Of a stretch of 64,000 nt of DNA, positions 35,458 through 48,897 are shown piece after piece. Position 1 is the stretch's first letter. The number at the start of each line of letters is the position of its first letter. Made by a program: the position numbers and the translations under genes. The notes under the pieces were generated by a model. It saw nothing but the letters and a program-made list of their open reading frames with translations, was not told the DNA's origin and did not search any database. Origin of the DNA: Manduca sexta (lineage: Eukaryota; Arthropoda; Insecta; Lepidoptera; Sphingidae); assembly GCF_014839805.1 (NCBI RefSeq), contig NC_051140.1, positions 13,227,826-13,291,825 of the forward strand, written 5' to 3'.

Positions 35458-35506
35458 CTGATGATTGTCATAAGTTGCAGTATCGATCACTTGATCTTTA
35501 CTATTC
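35458..35506 (-). CDS. Possible additional synapsin exon
   Basis: A 49-bp segment has a good acceptor (TTTGACACTGCAG) and donor (GTTAGA). It ends in the phase needed to join the synapsin exon at 34300. It reads NSKDQVIDTATYDNHQ. The end weakly resembles the family's '…LIEQTYYPNHK…' that normally precedes this junction. The match is poor, so this may be a chance exon-like segment. Confidence 0.25.
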
Positions 35507-35676
35507 CTGCAGTGTCAAATGTGGTTTTAATTTTCATTAACTGCATACTTTAAATTACATATATGATTATGCAACAGAATAAAATGGATGCGTATATCTT
35601 AACAGCCTTTTAACATGATGTCTGTCTGCTGACACTGAGAGGTAGTGAGTGCTTTTGTATAGTTTTTTATGAATGG

Positions 35677-38600
35677 CTACTTCTGATGCCGTATCATTAT
35701 TAATGCGATGTCAATCAACAGTGACGTCACGGCGCTGGGTACGACGCCGGCCGGAGCGGAGGCGTCGCCGTGGGCGGCTGCCAGCGGCTGGGCATCAAGT
35801 GTTTGACTGTTTGCTTCAATGAGCCACACTTCCTTCTCTGTATCGATGACGCATAATACCTGCGCCACTATAATATAAATGTTCTTCTCCTGTGGATCTT
35901 ACTATTTATGGAGGGGTGTCTCATTTGACGTACTTATTAGGGATTTAAAATTGTTCATGCTTTACTTCATTTATTGCTATTCAAATACAGCTCCTAATAC
36001 GGTTAAGTTAAATAAAAAATAGAGAAAAGCAAATAGCTTCATACTAGCGATGACAAATATTTGTTCTAGAATTTTCTGTTTTATAAGACATTGAAATTGT
36101 ACATACATATATACTGTAAGATGTCCATGAATCTATTAACGCACATCACTTCCACATATTAATATGTCAAGTGTTTATCTAGGGATCGGAGTGTACGATA
36201 AATTTATATTCTTCATGGAATACCTAGAGATATACTTTATTATGTATGTAGTTGCTGACAATACTTCTTAATGATCATAAACAAGTGGAAAATAATATCG
36301 CGCCAGTCCGCGATGGAGTATTTATTGTTCTCAAAGGACAAGACAATTGTCATTTATCACGGTAATTGCCGCCTTTGAAGTTTGATATTATCTTGCCGCC
36401 TATAGTTACATGAATGCGAAGATAAATCAACGCTAAGTGATGGTTGCTACATTAACAAAATGGATCAAGCAGGTACGTCGAGGAAACTCACAGTAAATGT
36501 GGATGTCATGCCGAATCTCGATGGTTACACGATTTGGCGCCAATTGCAGTTGTTATTGACCGGAGTCAAGGTGAGAAATGTATTCATCGACGAGATTACG
36601 TCTGCGGCAATTAGCACGTCAATGCATTTACATTCTACATAGGCACGTTTAATAGATGTTAATAAGACAAATATTGATTTGGCGCCAGTCTGAGTTCTAG
36701 TATTTTTTGCTCTTATCTTGTTTTTATCCGTGATCTGAGGTCATGTTTTCAAATGTCCCGGTTCCGAGGTGTAGTTAACCGGCGAACTAAATTAAATTAT
36801 ACTTTGTGCATGTAACGTTCTAATTGGATCTGTATATGGCGGATACGTGGCAATTTATTGAGGTATTATTCAACCCGCTATATCACGATTCGATAAGTCG
36901 ATTAAATGTTTTTAAAATTACTTATGATTTATAATGCGTTCGCCACAGTGGCCATTGTTTTCGGACTGTCGATATACTAACTGGTAATAATCAATCATTT
37001 ATTTACAATGTATAAAAATATTTAAGAACCAACTCCGTGTTTTGCGTTTCGTGTTATGACTATACTGATTTGTTTTGTTCAAATAAGTTATTGTGTTGGC
37101 ATTAAAGGGCAAGAGACATGATATACCTGTGTAGTTTCAAATTTATTCAGCTGTAAATGTTATACAGTAGTGCATTGACGAGGTCCACCATTCATTTTAA
37201 ACTTATACGTTTTAAGTTATTAAAAACCTTGATATTCGATTAAATGTTGACCATGCATTGCTTTTAATTATCTCGTTAAATTTTTACATAGTAAAGTATG
37301 GATTTGGAAATTTCCGTTTGCTATACAATGTGTTTAGTATTATAACATAGATCGTAGCTATAGGTCCTTGCATTAGGCCAGTGCTCTAAATCAGTAGTGG
37401 GCTAAGGATTGTGGAAGGCACGCACGCAGGAGGAAATATTGCAACAACTCGTCTCGACCCACATTGATAACGGGTACTCGCGTCTACAAACAAACACACT
37501 GCGAACATTGAGAAAATTGATAAATAGCGCATTCAAATATGCCCAGAGTATTGTAGCATCAACATTCAACGTACTTACAGTTCCATTAACAGATTGAGCA
37601 TTTGGCATGTTTACAATAATCACTTGTATTTTAATTTTGTCACTTATTTTCGGTCTTAAAACTTATCTACTTTACAGGTATAAATTTATTTTGTAACGAG
37701 AGTTCGCCGATCGCTATCCGTCTGGATTTTTCTCAGAAACTTCATAACTAATCAATGCCACCGATCGCGAAATTTTTATAATATGTTTTAAGACAGAGAT
37801 GGTTTAATTAAAGAGGTGGCAAATAAGTAATAACGTATGGGACCACCGCTGATATTCATGGAGAGCATGCTAATGCTGCGCACAAAACAGGGTAGATAGC
37901 TCTACATAATTTTAAACATTTACATGGTTTTCATATTTGCTTCGCTAATTTAAAAACTTTGTTATACGCTCCTATAGACATCTGTTATCTTGGTATATAA
38001 AAATTATATCCTAGTCTATATTAACTTCTGAACAATAATTTTATGTGCACACAATAAACTCGATACGTCAATACTTATTCTATTTCGAGCGGATGTGTAA
38101 AGTTTAGGAAACTCTAAAACACTAAATATATTGAGATATTCAACTTATTCCTCTTGGACTTACGTAAATACCATTATTCCGAGTAAATAAAAAAAAATAA
38201 CACGAGCGGCGGCAGTGCAAAGTACAATTTATTTTTTATCAAGAGTGAATGTAAGTCATTAACCAGGTATAATATGAATTACAATTAATAAGTCCAGTTA
38301 AAATATAAATACGATTGATAAAATATTCAGTATTATTTAAATATACGAGCTATTTCGATGTATTTGAATAAAATTTATAATTCACAATCTATGTAGTTTA
38401 TATCCACTGTAATTACTTATTATCTACTGGGCAAAAATAAGCGGATATAAGGTTTATTTTCAGTTATAAATAAATTATTCGTCATATTTGATAGCTGAAA
38501 ATTTTATTTAGAATTTATACACATATCGTATTTTCTATTTTATATATCTAATCTTTCTTTCCAATCATTTATGTAATAATATTTTTATTATAGTGTAATT

Positions 38601-41261
38601 AAATATATGTTTATATAATATTAATTAAAATCAATTACGTAGTAATAAAAATTGCGTAAATGTTTTTCATATTGCGCTTGAAATGTAAATGAGTTGTTAG
38701 TTTTGCAGTTAATCATATTCACACAACACTTAATAAAGCCAAATATTTATATTGTTTATCGCCTTGCATGGCGAAAACCTTATGTCCACATTGTGGGCTT
38801 AAGTATGTGCGGTTATACAAGACCGCTGAATGCAGCCTTCGCAAACGTCGTGTATGTTTACATTGGCCGCATACCTAGGTGATGTCATAAGCGAAACCTA
38901 ATTTTGATGAATCATGAGCTTTTACAAACGATGCACCGATAAGCGTGGTATCCTGCATGTGTGATATGGCGGCGCGGCGGGACTGTGGACTTACTGGCCC
39001 ACGTGCTTGTGTGGATATTGAAGGCATCAGTGCAGTGCGCATAATAACTCCACCGACTCTACCACACGTTCAGTTACCGATTGTCCGCTACGGGGAGCGC
39101 GTGTCTCCGATAACGCCGAGCCGGCTGCGCGAGAGCATATACGACAAATATTTACAACACTTTTCCATTTCACCCGCTTGTTTTGACATTAATTATTCGA
39201 AAGGGACTAGTGCTTCTCTACAGTGTGTGTGCTACATTGGATCAATTGTCCTGAAAAGCTGAAAAGTCTTCGAGTGCAGGTGCAATTATTATTTTATTTA
39301 TGAATAAGATTAAGTGCGTGCACTCATAGCGTTTATTATTTGACCACTTGTTACCGGTTGGATTTTAAAGATCAAATATTTATTGCGCTCGATAAGGAGC
39401 TAAATTATTTTTAGACAGTGAATGTGCAATGTCAATGCAAGGTTCAAAACGTGTATTTGTTGAGGTAACGGTGATGCAATGCAGATCTGTTTACCACGAT
39501 ATATTATCTCTGTTTATGCACGATATTTAGGGTTCTGTGCATTTGAAAGGGTTAACGAGACAAGTATGGGATTTCTTTTTGTATTTAAATGACTGAAAAT
39601 TTCTTAACTTCTTTTCCTATAAATAACTAAATTGAAATGTTTTTTTTTCCACCGTGATAATGAGTGCAAGTTAAGAAAAGCTGGAGCATAATTATTGAAT
39701 TTGATCATCAAATCCTATTCTTCCCAATAACATAGAATCTAGCAATTCGTTGCCTAGGCAATTCTTACGACACGACTGAGATAATAAATTCGACTATTTT
39801 TGACTGAAATCTCCTAAGGAATGACCTTTTTATATACTAAGCAAACGCAGTAACGACAATAGTCAATACAAACTTTTTTAATAAATAAATAGACATTGTA
39901 GAGGTAACAAAGCAGTACAAAATGTGTTCATACGGAATATTTTAAGGACACGAGCTCTACTCGATCTTGGTTGATTTTATTGTCCCATTACCAAAATAAA
40001 GTGGTAATTAAATAATTGGACACATAAATATTTACTTTTTACTACTACATTTTTTGTGATAAATATAGTGAATTTGTTCACCTTAAATATTTGATAATTT
40101 AGTTGATAAAGCTGTTATTGGAAAGAATTTTCAATAAATATATTTCCTGGTAGAAAGGTAATATATCAGAAAAAAATATACAGTAGAAAATATCGCAGCA
40201 AAGTATGAGAACAACATGTTTTCACAACTTAATCTATTATTAAAACTAGATAGCCACACTATCTCGGTATATTCAAAGATAGCGTAATAGTTTTATTTAT
40301 GAACAATAATCAACATGATCAACATTTTGCACGAAAATATTAATTTTGTTTTGAATCACATTACATCATTCATTGCTCACTTACATCGTAGGAGAAATAG
40401 GGACCTCACCCAAAACTCTTGCACAATTACGAGTTAATATTGACTTTTAGAAACACGTGTCATACCTATGCAGCGAGTGTTTCTACGTAATCACAATTAA
40501 ACACAGCAGTTTGGCACCGTTTCTCATGCAAATCGTCATACATCATGTAATGCTACAAGTATTACAAATAATTGGGTCATCCAAATCATAAAGTAAATAT
40601 GAAAATGCCGTCACAGCGATCAGCACGTCGTCAGTTTTTCATGGCTGCATGCGGTTTAATTATACTAAAATATTTAAGGCGTAACATGAATCATAATATA
40701 TAATATAATTAATATTGTAACGCAATATTACATTTCTTCAAATTACAATTATTATAATATCTAAATTTTTGCTGCTTCGCTCTCGTGTAAAATTTGCCGG
40801 TATAAAAGTCCCCTTTATTTTTTCCGGGATAAAATGGAGCCTAAGTTTAAATTTAGACCCCTAGGAAAATATATCGGTAAAAACTTAATTAAATTACATG
40901 AGTTTTTGCGTGATGCGTGTACAAATATACAGACAGACAATGACAAAAAATATAAAAAACTATTGTTTTGGTGTGTATGGCTCTAATAAAGACCCCCATA
41001 TTCCTTATTTAACAATATCCATAATGTACAGACATCGACCTGTTACATTATACATATGTAAAAAGATATACATTACGCACCGAACCATGACTTAGTATTG
41101 AGAGTTTCGTTATCTATGTCTACGTGGAATAGTACTTTTCCTAGAATGTATTTATCGTAGTTGTTCGAATATTGTTCCGCAGCTTGTTCAAACCGGCGTG
41201 ATACATTTTGTAAACATCGTCGGTGTTCTCTTATAGAATCTTCTCGACTGTTCGAATCCAT
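35677..41261 (-). CDS. Candidate two-exon gene of unknown function nested in the synapsin region
   Basis: Exon 1 (41261-41081) starts with ATG, reads MDSNSREDSIREHRRCLQ… to NTKSWF, and ends at a GTGCGT donor in phase 1. A segment 35867-35677 follows a TATTATAG acceptor in the matching phase, reads AQVLCVIDTEKEVWLIEANS…, and ends with TAG. Joined, they would give about 123 residues. The second part is relatively GC-rich for the area. No domain or homolog was recognised. The 5.2-kb intron and the lack of similarity keep confidence low. Alternatively each part belongs to a different gene. Confidence 0.3.
36460..36570 (+). CDS. Candidate first exon, unknown protein
   Basis: ATG at 36460 opens MDQAGTSRKLTVNVDVMPNL…, continues through DGYTIWRQLQLLLTGVK, and ends at a GTGAGA donor in phase 0. 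It lies on the strand opposite to synapsin. The amino-acid mix looks protein-like, but no family was recognised. Confidence 0.3.
37407..37597 (+). CDS. Candidate last exon, unknown protein
   Basis: After GGGCTAAG a frame reads LWKARTQEEILQQLVSTHID… to STFNVLTVPLTD and stops with TGA at 37595-37597. Its phase does not join directly to the exon at 36460-36570, so an exon between them would be needed if they are one gene. The acceptor lacks a good pyrimidine tract. Confidence 0.25.
38966..39262 (+). CDS. Unassigned 98-codon open frame in a GC-richer patch
   Basis: ATG at 38966 (GATATGGCGGCGCGG) opens MAARRDCGLTGPRACVDIEG…, continues through IVRYGERVSPITPSRLRESI, and stops at 39262. The first ~60 codons are GC-richer than the surroundings, as in a coding exon or a promoter. 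No family recognised. The ATGGCGGC context also resembles a YY1-type core promoter site, so a non-coding explanation is possible. Confidence 0.25.
   Translation: MAARRDCGLTGPRACVDIEGISAVRIITPPTLPHVQLPIVRYGERVSPITPSRLRESIYDKYLQHFSISPACFDINYSKGTSASLQCVCYIGSIVLKS
40766..40935 (+). repeat. RTE-like relic
   Basis: 'tttttgctgcttcgctctcg' and the phrases '…aaagtcccctttattttttccggga' (in part) and 'cagacagac' at the end are an eroded form of the 3' tail found at 20811 and 52332. Confidence 0.4.
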
Positions 41262-44165
41262 TTAATACCGATGCAACGACACTTAAATGTGAGTTTGAGT
41301 GATGTTCCTGATTTCTCAAGTTTCAGTTAAGGCCCTCTCCAAGCAAACGGCCTTGAGCAATTTATTCCATACATTGACGCCACGCGAATAATGGGCAACA
41401 TTAAGATAATTTCTTTAAAAATCTATTTTGCCGTGATAAACATCTTAAATATGTCAGTCAAACCTATACGGTCCAAATAAGCACAACTGATATCACATGA
41501 TTATAAATTGAAATCCAATAAATATTGCATATTATACATAATTACTTGCGAGAATGAAATATAAAAATTATCATAACGAAAGCTACGCGATCTATTTATG
41601 GGATTTTATAATAATCATGTGAATTAGGCGCCATTCTATTAATAACCGAAGTCCGAAGCACAATCCTTCCAATTGCCGCAATAAGAACGGTCGGGGTGCA
41701 AAATCCAGGATGCTATGTCACAGGAGGAAATGTGTCGTTAGCGGCGTGGTGACAGGGCCCACTCTATTGATTAATTCAAATGACTTTATTGCATAATAGC
41801 CACTTTGTGTGAATTGGCTCACTAGGCACATAGATCATCGCTTTGCTTTATTGGCGGGTCTGTTGTTGAAGCATTAACCGGCCTAAGTTTGCCAAAGTAT
41901 ATAAGTCTGTGGAGATCAATGAAATTATACAAATAGACATACGTGTATCGTTCTATCTATAATTCATTTGATCAAAATAGCGACAGGTATGGAATAGATA
42001 AACCAATATTTTCATAATAAAACCCCCGAGATCATCGAAACACTTAATTAATTACTGCCATATTAATAATATTCCAGCGTAACATCTAAATCTTCGTTGT
42101 AAAAGACTGTAAAAATCAATAGTGATTAGAAAAATATATTTTGTCATTATAAAAAGCCTGCAGCTGAGTGCGAATTACTTATGTCTTGTTACTGGGGCGG
42201 CATAATATACGCATTTGCAGAGTCCGTTTAAATGTTTACATGTATTTTATTGGTTTTCTTCGATGTAGACTACAGCTAAATTTTATTACATACGAATGTG
42301 CCTGTATTTATAATTATCTTTAATACACACATTTAGTTACATTGAAAACAGGCGGACAATGTAACAAAGTAAGGATACCTACTTATATTGGAAGATTGCT
42401 TCTAGATTCTAGTTTCTACTGAGGTCAATCTCTGTGCATTGACCTTACACACGGAAGAAATTAATAAGGAAGTCACAGTGGACTAGAAATATTTTATAAA
42501 TATAACATTACGAGACCGTACCACCATTTTAAACATACGTAATCAATTACATATTTAAACAGTAGTGAGGCAATAATCAGCCATCAAAATACTACTGGCT
42601 TCATTGTACAAATTACTACGATATTTATGCAGTCACATTTTTATTTATGTGGCCACCACTCTCATAAATATTAATTCAGCGAAACATAATGATGGCGGTC
42701 GACAGATTTAGCGGAAGAGACAACCTAATGTATGGACGTGTACTTTGCAGTACGATACTTGTTATTGCACACGATTTGTCCCAAGATCGGCCTAGGTAGA
42801 GAACGGCGGTGTATCTTGGTTATATCTCGTTGACCCAGTGTCACACACGAGTCCCGAGTCAAGTTCACCAGATTCTCGAGATAGAAACCATCCATACGAA
42901 CCCAACGAGCCATGTTGCAACAAACGAGAAAGTCTCATTCGGACAGGAAAAGTTTTAAATGGAAAAGATAAGAAAATATTTTCAACGAATTGAATTAGAA
43001 GCCAATAAAACTGTTATCTTAATTTAAACCTCGAGCGTGGTCTTTATCGATTGAGTTCACGAACATAAAGTAACACGAAGAATTGAAATAAATTAAGCCG
43101 CAAGAATTTGAAAAGAATATTTGTGTAGACATAAATATTACCGAGTTAATATAGAGGGAATTTAGATAATTTACAAATTGATGCAGTGCACGCTTTGATG
43201 CGTGCTGGCGCGCGGTTGTCCGGAACTGCAAACGACACCAAACTCGGTCTCTCGGTCGAATGGCGCACAAACAATAGCGCGATGTTTTGAAAGTAAATGT
43301 ATATCAAAAAACGTTGCTTTATCGGGAATATGAGAGTGTTTAGTGTAATAAGGTTATAAATCCGGGAATTATGTAAAGAGCTAAAATACTTCATGTAATT
43401 TTAGCACTGAAATTAATCTTAATTATGAAAATTCCACAACCATTTATGAAGTTCCTGCGTTTGAGCAATCTGATTTGTCATCACTTTTACAATGGTTCCA
43501 CTGCCATCATATTAAAAATACTGCTGCGATAAAAAATTTAGACGTAATGGAACTGACCGCGCTCTGTTTCAGCATGTTATAATTGCGATCACAATAGTTC
43601 CTATTTCACGACACGTAAGCGTTTGGTTTTTAAAATACAGTATTTTTTACGAACAACAATTAATTGTTGTTTATTATGGTCAAAGTCCAAAGAACACGTA
43701 GAGATATTTTTTTTTAACTAATAACAATTTATATAGCGCCATACTCATATATGATTAAGTATATTTATTATATGAGACAACTAAATAGAAAGCTCAACTA
43801 CGATTAAACTAAATAATATGCTTCTACCTCTAAAGATAATATAGAAATAAATGTTTTGATTTTACGAACGGAAACGTAGTCACAACATTGGGCTATTCAA
43901 TAGTAATCTAACAAGTGACTTTTCTTTTTACCCAATATTGAGAAAATATTCCGGTTGGTGTGACAAAGGTGCGTCATAAAACGGTGAAAGTAATTTCACC
44001 TTGTACCTTCGTGTATAAATAAAAAAGGCTTACGTCATTGATCTTTATCTCGTACTTATAATTTAGTTACAATGTGTTTACTGCCGTGGTCAATTCTCGG
44101 GCTCATAATAGTGTCAGATCGGACTTTAAAATTTGTACACGACAAAGCAATAGGTTATGACATCA

Positions 44166-44420
44166 TGGGACGGAATACTAATATAATGGCAAAAAGTGGG
44201 TGCATTAGTTGTGCCTTTGCCTAGTGCCTACCTTTTCAGGGGTAAAAGGCGAGTGTGTGTATGTGAGTAAGATTTTCAAGAGTCATGCCCTAACGTCACT
44301 CTATAGGGCTCTCTAACTGTAATTGGGGCACCTTTCCATCTAGTGGGAGGTTGTATTACTGTGCGTGGACGGCACTCGACAACCTTCTAGCCCTGGCCCT
44401 AACAACTTACAACTTTTGCT
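44166..44420 (+). repeat. Degenerate lepidopteran interspersed repeat
   Basis: 'gggacggaatac', 'ggcaaaaagtgggtgc', 'ggggtaaaaggcgagtgtgt' and a GT-rich stretch are phrases I associate with a SINE-like repeat common in Lepidoptera. A related 'gggacggaacacacaggggt' occurs at about 10023 in a GLDC intron. Ends cannot be fixed. Confidence 0.45.
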
Positions 44421-44999
44421 CCGCCCTCTAATCATTAATCTAAGAACTAGAATATACTTGTATCACACGATGATCGCTGCTAATGCATTGAATTCCTTAA
44501 TAATGACACAATAATTTACAAACCTGCAATTTACGCGTATTTAAATTTTTTGTCTAATGTTTTGCGTCTCTAAAATGTAACTAACTTCAGAATTTTAGTT
44601 TTAAACTACAATAAACTTCATGAAATTATTTATTTATTATGTATTCAAGCATTATTAAATGTATAAATACATAAATATATGACTAGTACCAATCAATGGT
44701 TAGGCATTATAATTATTGGAAATGATAGAGTTTAATATCGAATAAAATGTCGACGCAGTTTAAAAAGTAAGTACCGACTACCAACCGCGGGTCATAAGGC
44801 ACTGTACGCTACAACTTTCTCACGATAACGTCTCCCTTAAGGGTCCGGGTCAAACCGTTTATCTTTAGAAACCAACAATTGTGGACGCCTACGTAAGTCG
44901 GCGATTTATATGTAATCTTACACATGCGCCGCCCGCGGCCTGCTGACACTTTTCTATACCTTAACGCCTGTAATTTGTCCTTATTCTTATTTATTACTA

Positions 45000-45195
45000 C
45001 ACTAGGTACTACTCTCGGCTTTACATGGGCGATAGCTTTGCCTGGAATAAAAATCGCATCTTGTAAATTCCCGTCATAAAAATAACCTTAATGCAAGATA
45101 CTCTATATTATGGTCTATCTGCGTGGCAAATTTGATCCAAATTGGTTTAGCCCTTCCTGTGTTTACTGCTTAGAAACGTATACAATGTTAGTAGG
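45000..45195 (+). repeat. RTE-like relic
   Basis: 'actctcggctttacatgggc' and 'tggcaaatttgatccaaatt' with 'ggtttagcccttcctgtgtt' form the usual eroded non-LTR 3' tail. Confidence 0.45.
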
Positions 45196-45465
45196 TAAGA
45201 TATAATGATATATCATACATTTATACTCATAAGGGCATTTGCTGTATCATTAAAATATAATTTTAAATTGTCTAATGTAACGTACGAAGATTAAGAATCT
45301 ACTGTTAATGCTTTAGACGCCAGTATAAGGATCTTCGCAAACCATTATTAACATATTTGTTGTAAGTTTTATCCGTAATTGAAAGATGATCTATTGGTAA
45401 AAATATATTTTTAAATAATCAATTTTTTTCCTTTGGTAACTAACAGTTCTTAAATAGTGATAATG

Positions 45466-45615
45466 ATGGTACCTAGGTCTCTCGTATGCGAGAGCCCAGC
45501 TGGGTAGGTACCATCGCAATGTCTATTCCTACCGTCAAGCATGTTGAGGTTTAAAGGCATTATGAGACTTGACATCGAATGTCTCAGGGTACAAATGTAA
45601 AAATGCCCAGCTCTG
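45466..45615 (-). repeat. Fragment of a dispersed lepidopteran repeat
   Basis: 'caatgtctattcctaccgtc', 'catgttgaggtttaaaggca' and 'atgagacttgacatcgaatg' followed by 'tctcagg' resemble a fragment I recall in many lepidopteran genomes. The frame on the - strand across it is a by-product. The neighbouring CTCTCGTATGCGAGAG is a near-perfect palindrome. Confidence 0.45.
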
Positions 45616-48600
45616 TTCGGAGCGCAAAGCGTATCGTTCAATTGGTTACATTGTATTGTGACCTAATAATTCAACATAATATTTGTTTTCATTTCGACCA
45701 AGGTTACAGAAAAAATTGTATTTAACTGTAAATACAGCTGTTATACGTTATTAATATATAAATATGTATTTTGTAGGATGTTAGTATAGTTTATACTAAA
45801 CCATTTTAGGTAAGTATCTTAGTAACGAACATTGGTTTATGACATTTATTTTTTGCAGTTTGATCAATGGATTTCATTGCAAATAAAGCAAATAATTGTA
45901 CGGTGAGAAACCAAGGCTACTTTTGAAAATTCGACAAACAGCTTGAAACCATCTAGTGCCACATCATACGCCGTAACTTCGACACATTACATATAATAGA
46001 CCTTATGGCAAACAACTTTTTGGTCCAATTTAAACGTAATACGATTTTATGATAGATATTAAAATATAGTGTTCAGAACATACCGCGAGGCAATAGGTTG
46101 GCGCCTTGTCTAGTAACGGTAATACGAGATGCCTAGACCGAGCTCATTTCAGGCATTTCTGATACTCACTTATTAATCGTTTGGACTGATAACAGGGATA
46201 GGGTTGATAATCACGTGTGGTCCGTGTGGTCTGAACCATTCGTAAGTACATGGTATTTAGATGTTATTATGTAGATTAAAAGCAAAGGTATGTAGAGTTC
46301 TGGAGAAGGTATCTCAAGAATTAGAATTATTAGAATGCATGATTACATACAAGATTATTAGAATCGTGTAACCGATATTTCCATTCACTTAGCGATGTGA
46401 AAAGATAATAAAGACATACAACATGGTGTACGACATATGGGAAGTATATTCTAATTTCTACTATTATCTTATCTGACTTATTACTATTAGTGGTAAAATT
46501 TTGTGCCAAGTGTAAATACCCAGTGGTATAATAGAAGGAATGAAACGATAGTTACATAGGTGTATCACTGAAAACATCAAGTATTCCAAAATTAAATTTT
46601 GATAATAAGTACACAGTTCTAAATTAAATTGCTGAAGACAAACACGAAATCAGGTTTTGCCTAAATTTAACAGAACATGTATTGTACAAACAAAATAAAT
46701 CATAAAAGGTTTCGAATAAATTCTTGCAAATGTGTAGTTAGTCCTTAAAAATATGCAAAGAAGAAACAAGGAGGAAACAACAAAAAAATCAATTGAACAA
46801 CAATACCACGCCCGTCGAATTTGGATAACGTAATCATAATAAATTTAGGGCAATGAAATACCCCAACTCAAAATAAAAGGCGTTGTAATAATAAACGATA
46901 CGTATTTACGTTTAAGTCTATATTTAAAGATAAACTAAAGCTTCTTTTTACTTTAATTGCGATTGTGACCTCTATGGAGCAGGGCATTGGCGGTCTGAGA
47001 TTTGAGAGGACGCAGTTTTGAGGTACGCATTATTACAAATACTTATTCACAATATTATGAATGGGGATGTTACACATGTAAAAGTATATATAATTACTAT
47101 AATTAAATTGAAAATATACGCAATGTAAACACGAATTCTTAATGATAAATAAACTATAATTATCAACACATTCGTACATTTATATCTGTCGTAATTAGAA
47201 ACACAGTGCAAAGGACACGTTTATTTATAAAGTGGTAAGTTAATGTTGTGTGATTGTCCGATACGTCGTACCCTGACACTGTTCCACGACCCAGTTTTGT
47301 ATTAAATAACCCTTATATAACGTCGTCCAGTTCAAGACCGCTAACTAACTCCTAGCGTGGTTCTACTGAACCATTAACGGTGGAATGAATAAAACCTTCA
47401 CGGAACACGGAAAAAACGCATTAGATTTCCAAATACAGGAATTGGTTAAGTAAAGTTTAAAAGATCGACAATAACTGTAAGAGCTAAATTTAGATGTAAT
47501 GTGTCGTATGACCTTGATATTTCTTTCTTAAATATTTACAGATTATGTTAATCATGCTACACAAACAGTTTAGACAAGAAAGGCTCGTGAATTATCCATC
47601 GTGCTCCGTGAGGCTTGTTATTCGTTTAAACAAGTGATCAATCATAGTAAAAGTAAAATAAAGTTACAAATATGAGTTTGCAATGGCTAAACATAAAATA
47701 GTCACGCTTATAGTATTACATGTTTTTACTTTCCGTCGCACTGAGCGTTACATCATTTTGTCACCAAGAACTGAATCGTTCTAAATTGGTTAACCGGGAG
47801 TTTTACATTTACACGCCGCGCCGCGACGCGACGTGCACAAGGCGAGTTACGACTGTATGTGTAATGTATAAGTACGCAAAGTTGTGGCTCCCAAAATAAA
47901 CGTGACTGACGAAAATTTGGGGAAAAGCGTCATACCAGCCCATAATGTGAGTGCAACCACATAAATAAACAGTGGCTGGATTAATGACGACCATTTTTCA
48001 CAGTTGAGCTCGATTACTACGCTTCATTAATGAAACGAAGTTAAGACGTTTTGGGTGCGTAATGCGTGACTCAGGCATTCCACGGAGGTTTTAAACAACT
48101 ATGACTTCATTTGTACATTTTACAGCATTTGTTTCAGTAATCACTTTATTGAGTTCGTTAACCTTTTATGTAATTATCTTACCGAAGACGATTTGTATTC
48201 TTATACTCATGTACAAACGACCCAGATAACCAAATACAATTAAATGTTATATTGATAGGAACATAGTTTGCAGATAATGATTCGCGGGCAGGCGCATTAA
48301 AATTATTATTTATTTTGAATTATTTTTTTATTCAGCATTATTTATTTATTCGTATCGTGATGTGATAATGACTTGCAGAGATCGCATTTAAATTTGGAAT
48401 GTATAAATATTTATGTTTGATTACAGCGTCTCCTTCTGTTATTTTTCATTCCATGTCTGAAGTACTTCGACGAATTAAAAAAAGAACATTCTAAAGGAAT
48501 TCTTAGCTCTGATTTGATACATTTTCGATTATTATCGCTAGACAATATAGATCAGGTTTCTTCAACCTGACTGACCCGCCCTATCTAGTATAGATTGGAT

Positions 48601-48897
48601 AGATTTATAGAGTATCAAAGTGATCAACGAACTCGCAATATACTAAATTGATCGTTCTTGCAATATTTTCTAAATATTACATTAATTCTAGATTTTATAG
48701 CCTGAAAACCGTGATATTGTAGTATCGTGCTTTTAGAATGAGTATATAATATGATAACATATTATTAACTATTATAAAGAACTATAATTATCGTATTATC
48801 TCATCCTCAGCATGAATAAAGGGTAATAATAAAAGATCGTGACGTTAGTATGTCTTAGAACCCACGGGTTAGAGTCATTGCATGCGTCAGTCGAAAT

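Noticed and set aside
42725..42913. 62-codon - strand frame MARWVRMDGF…
   Set aside because: No similarity, no clear splice sites, isolated in a gene-poor region; chance length.
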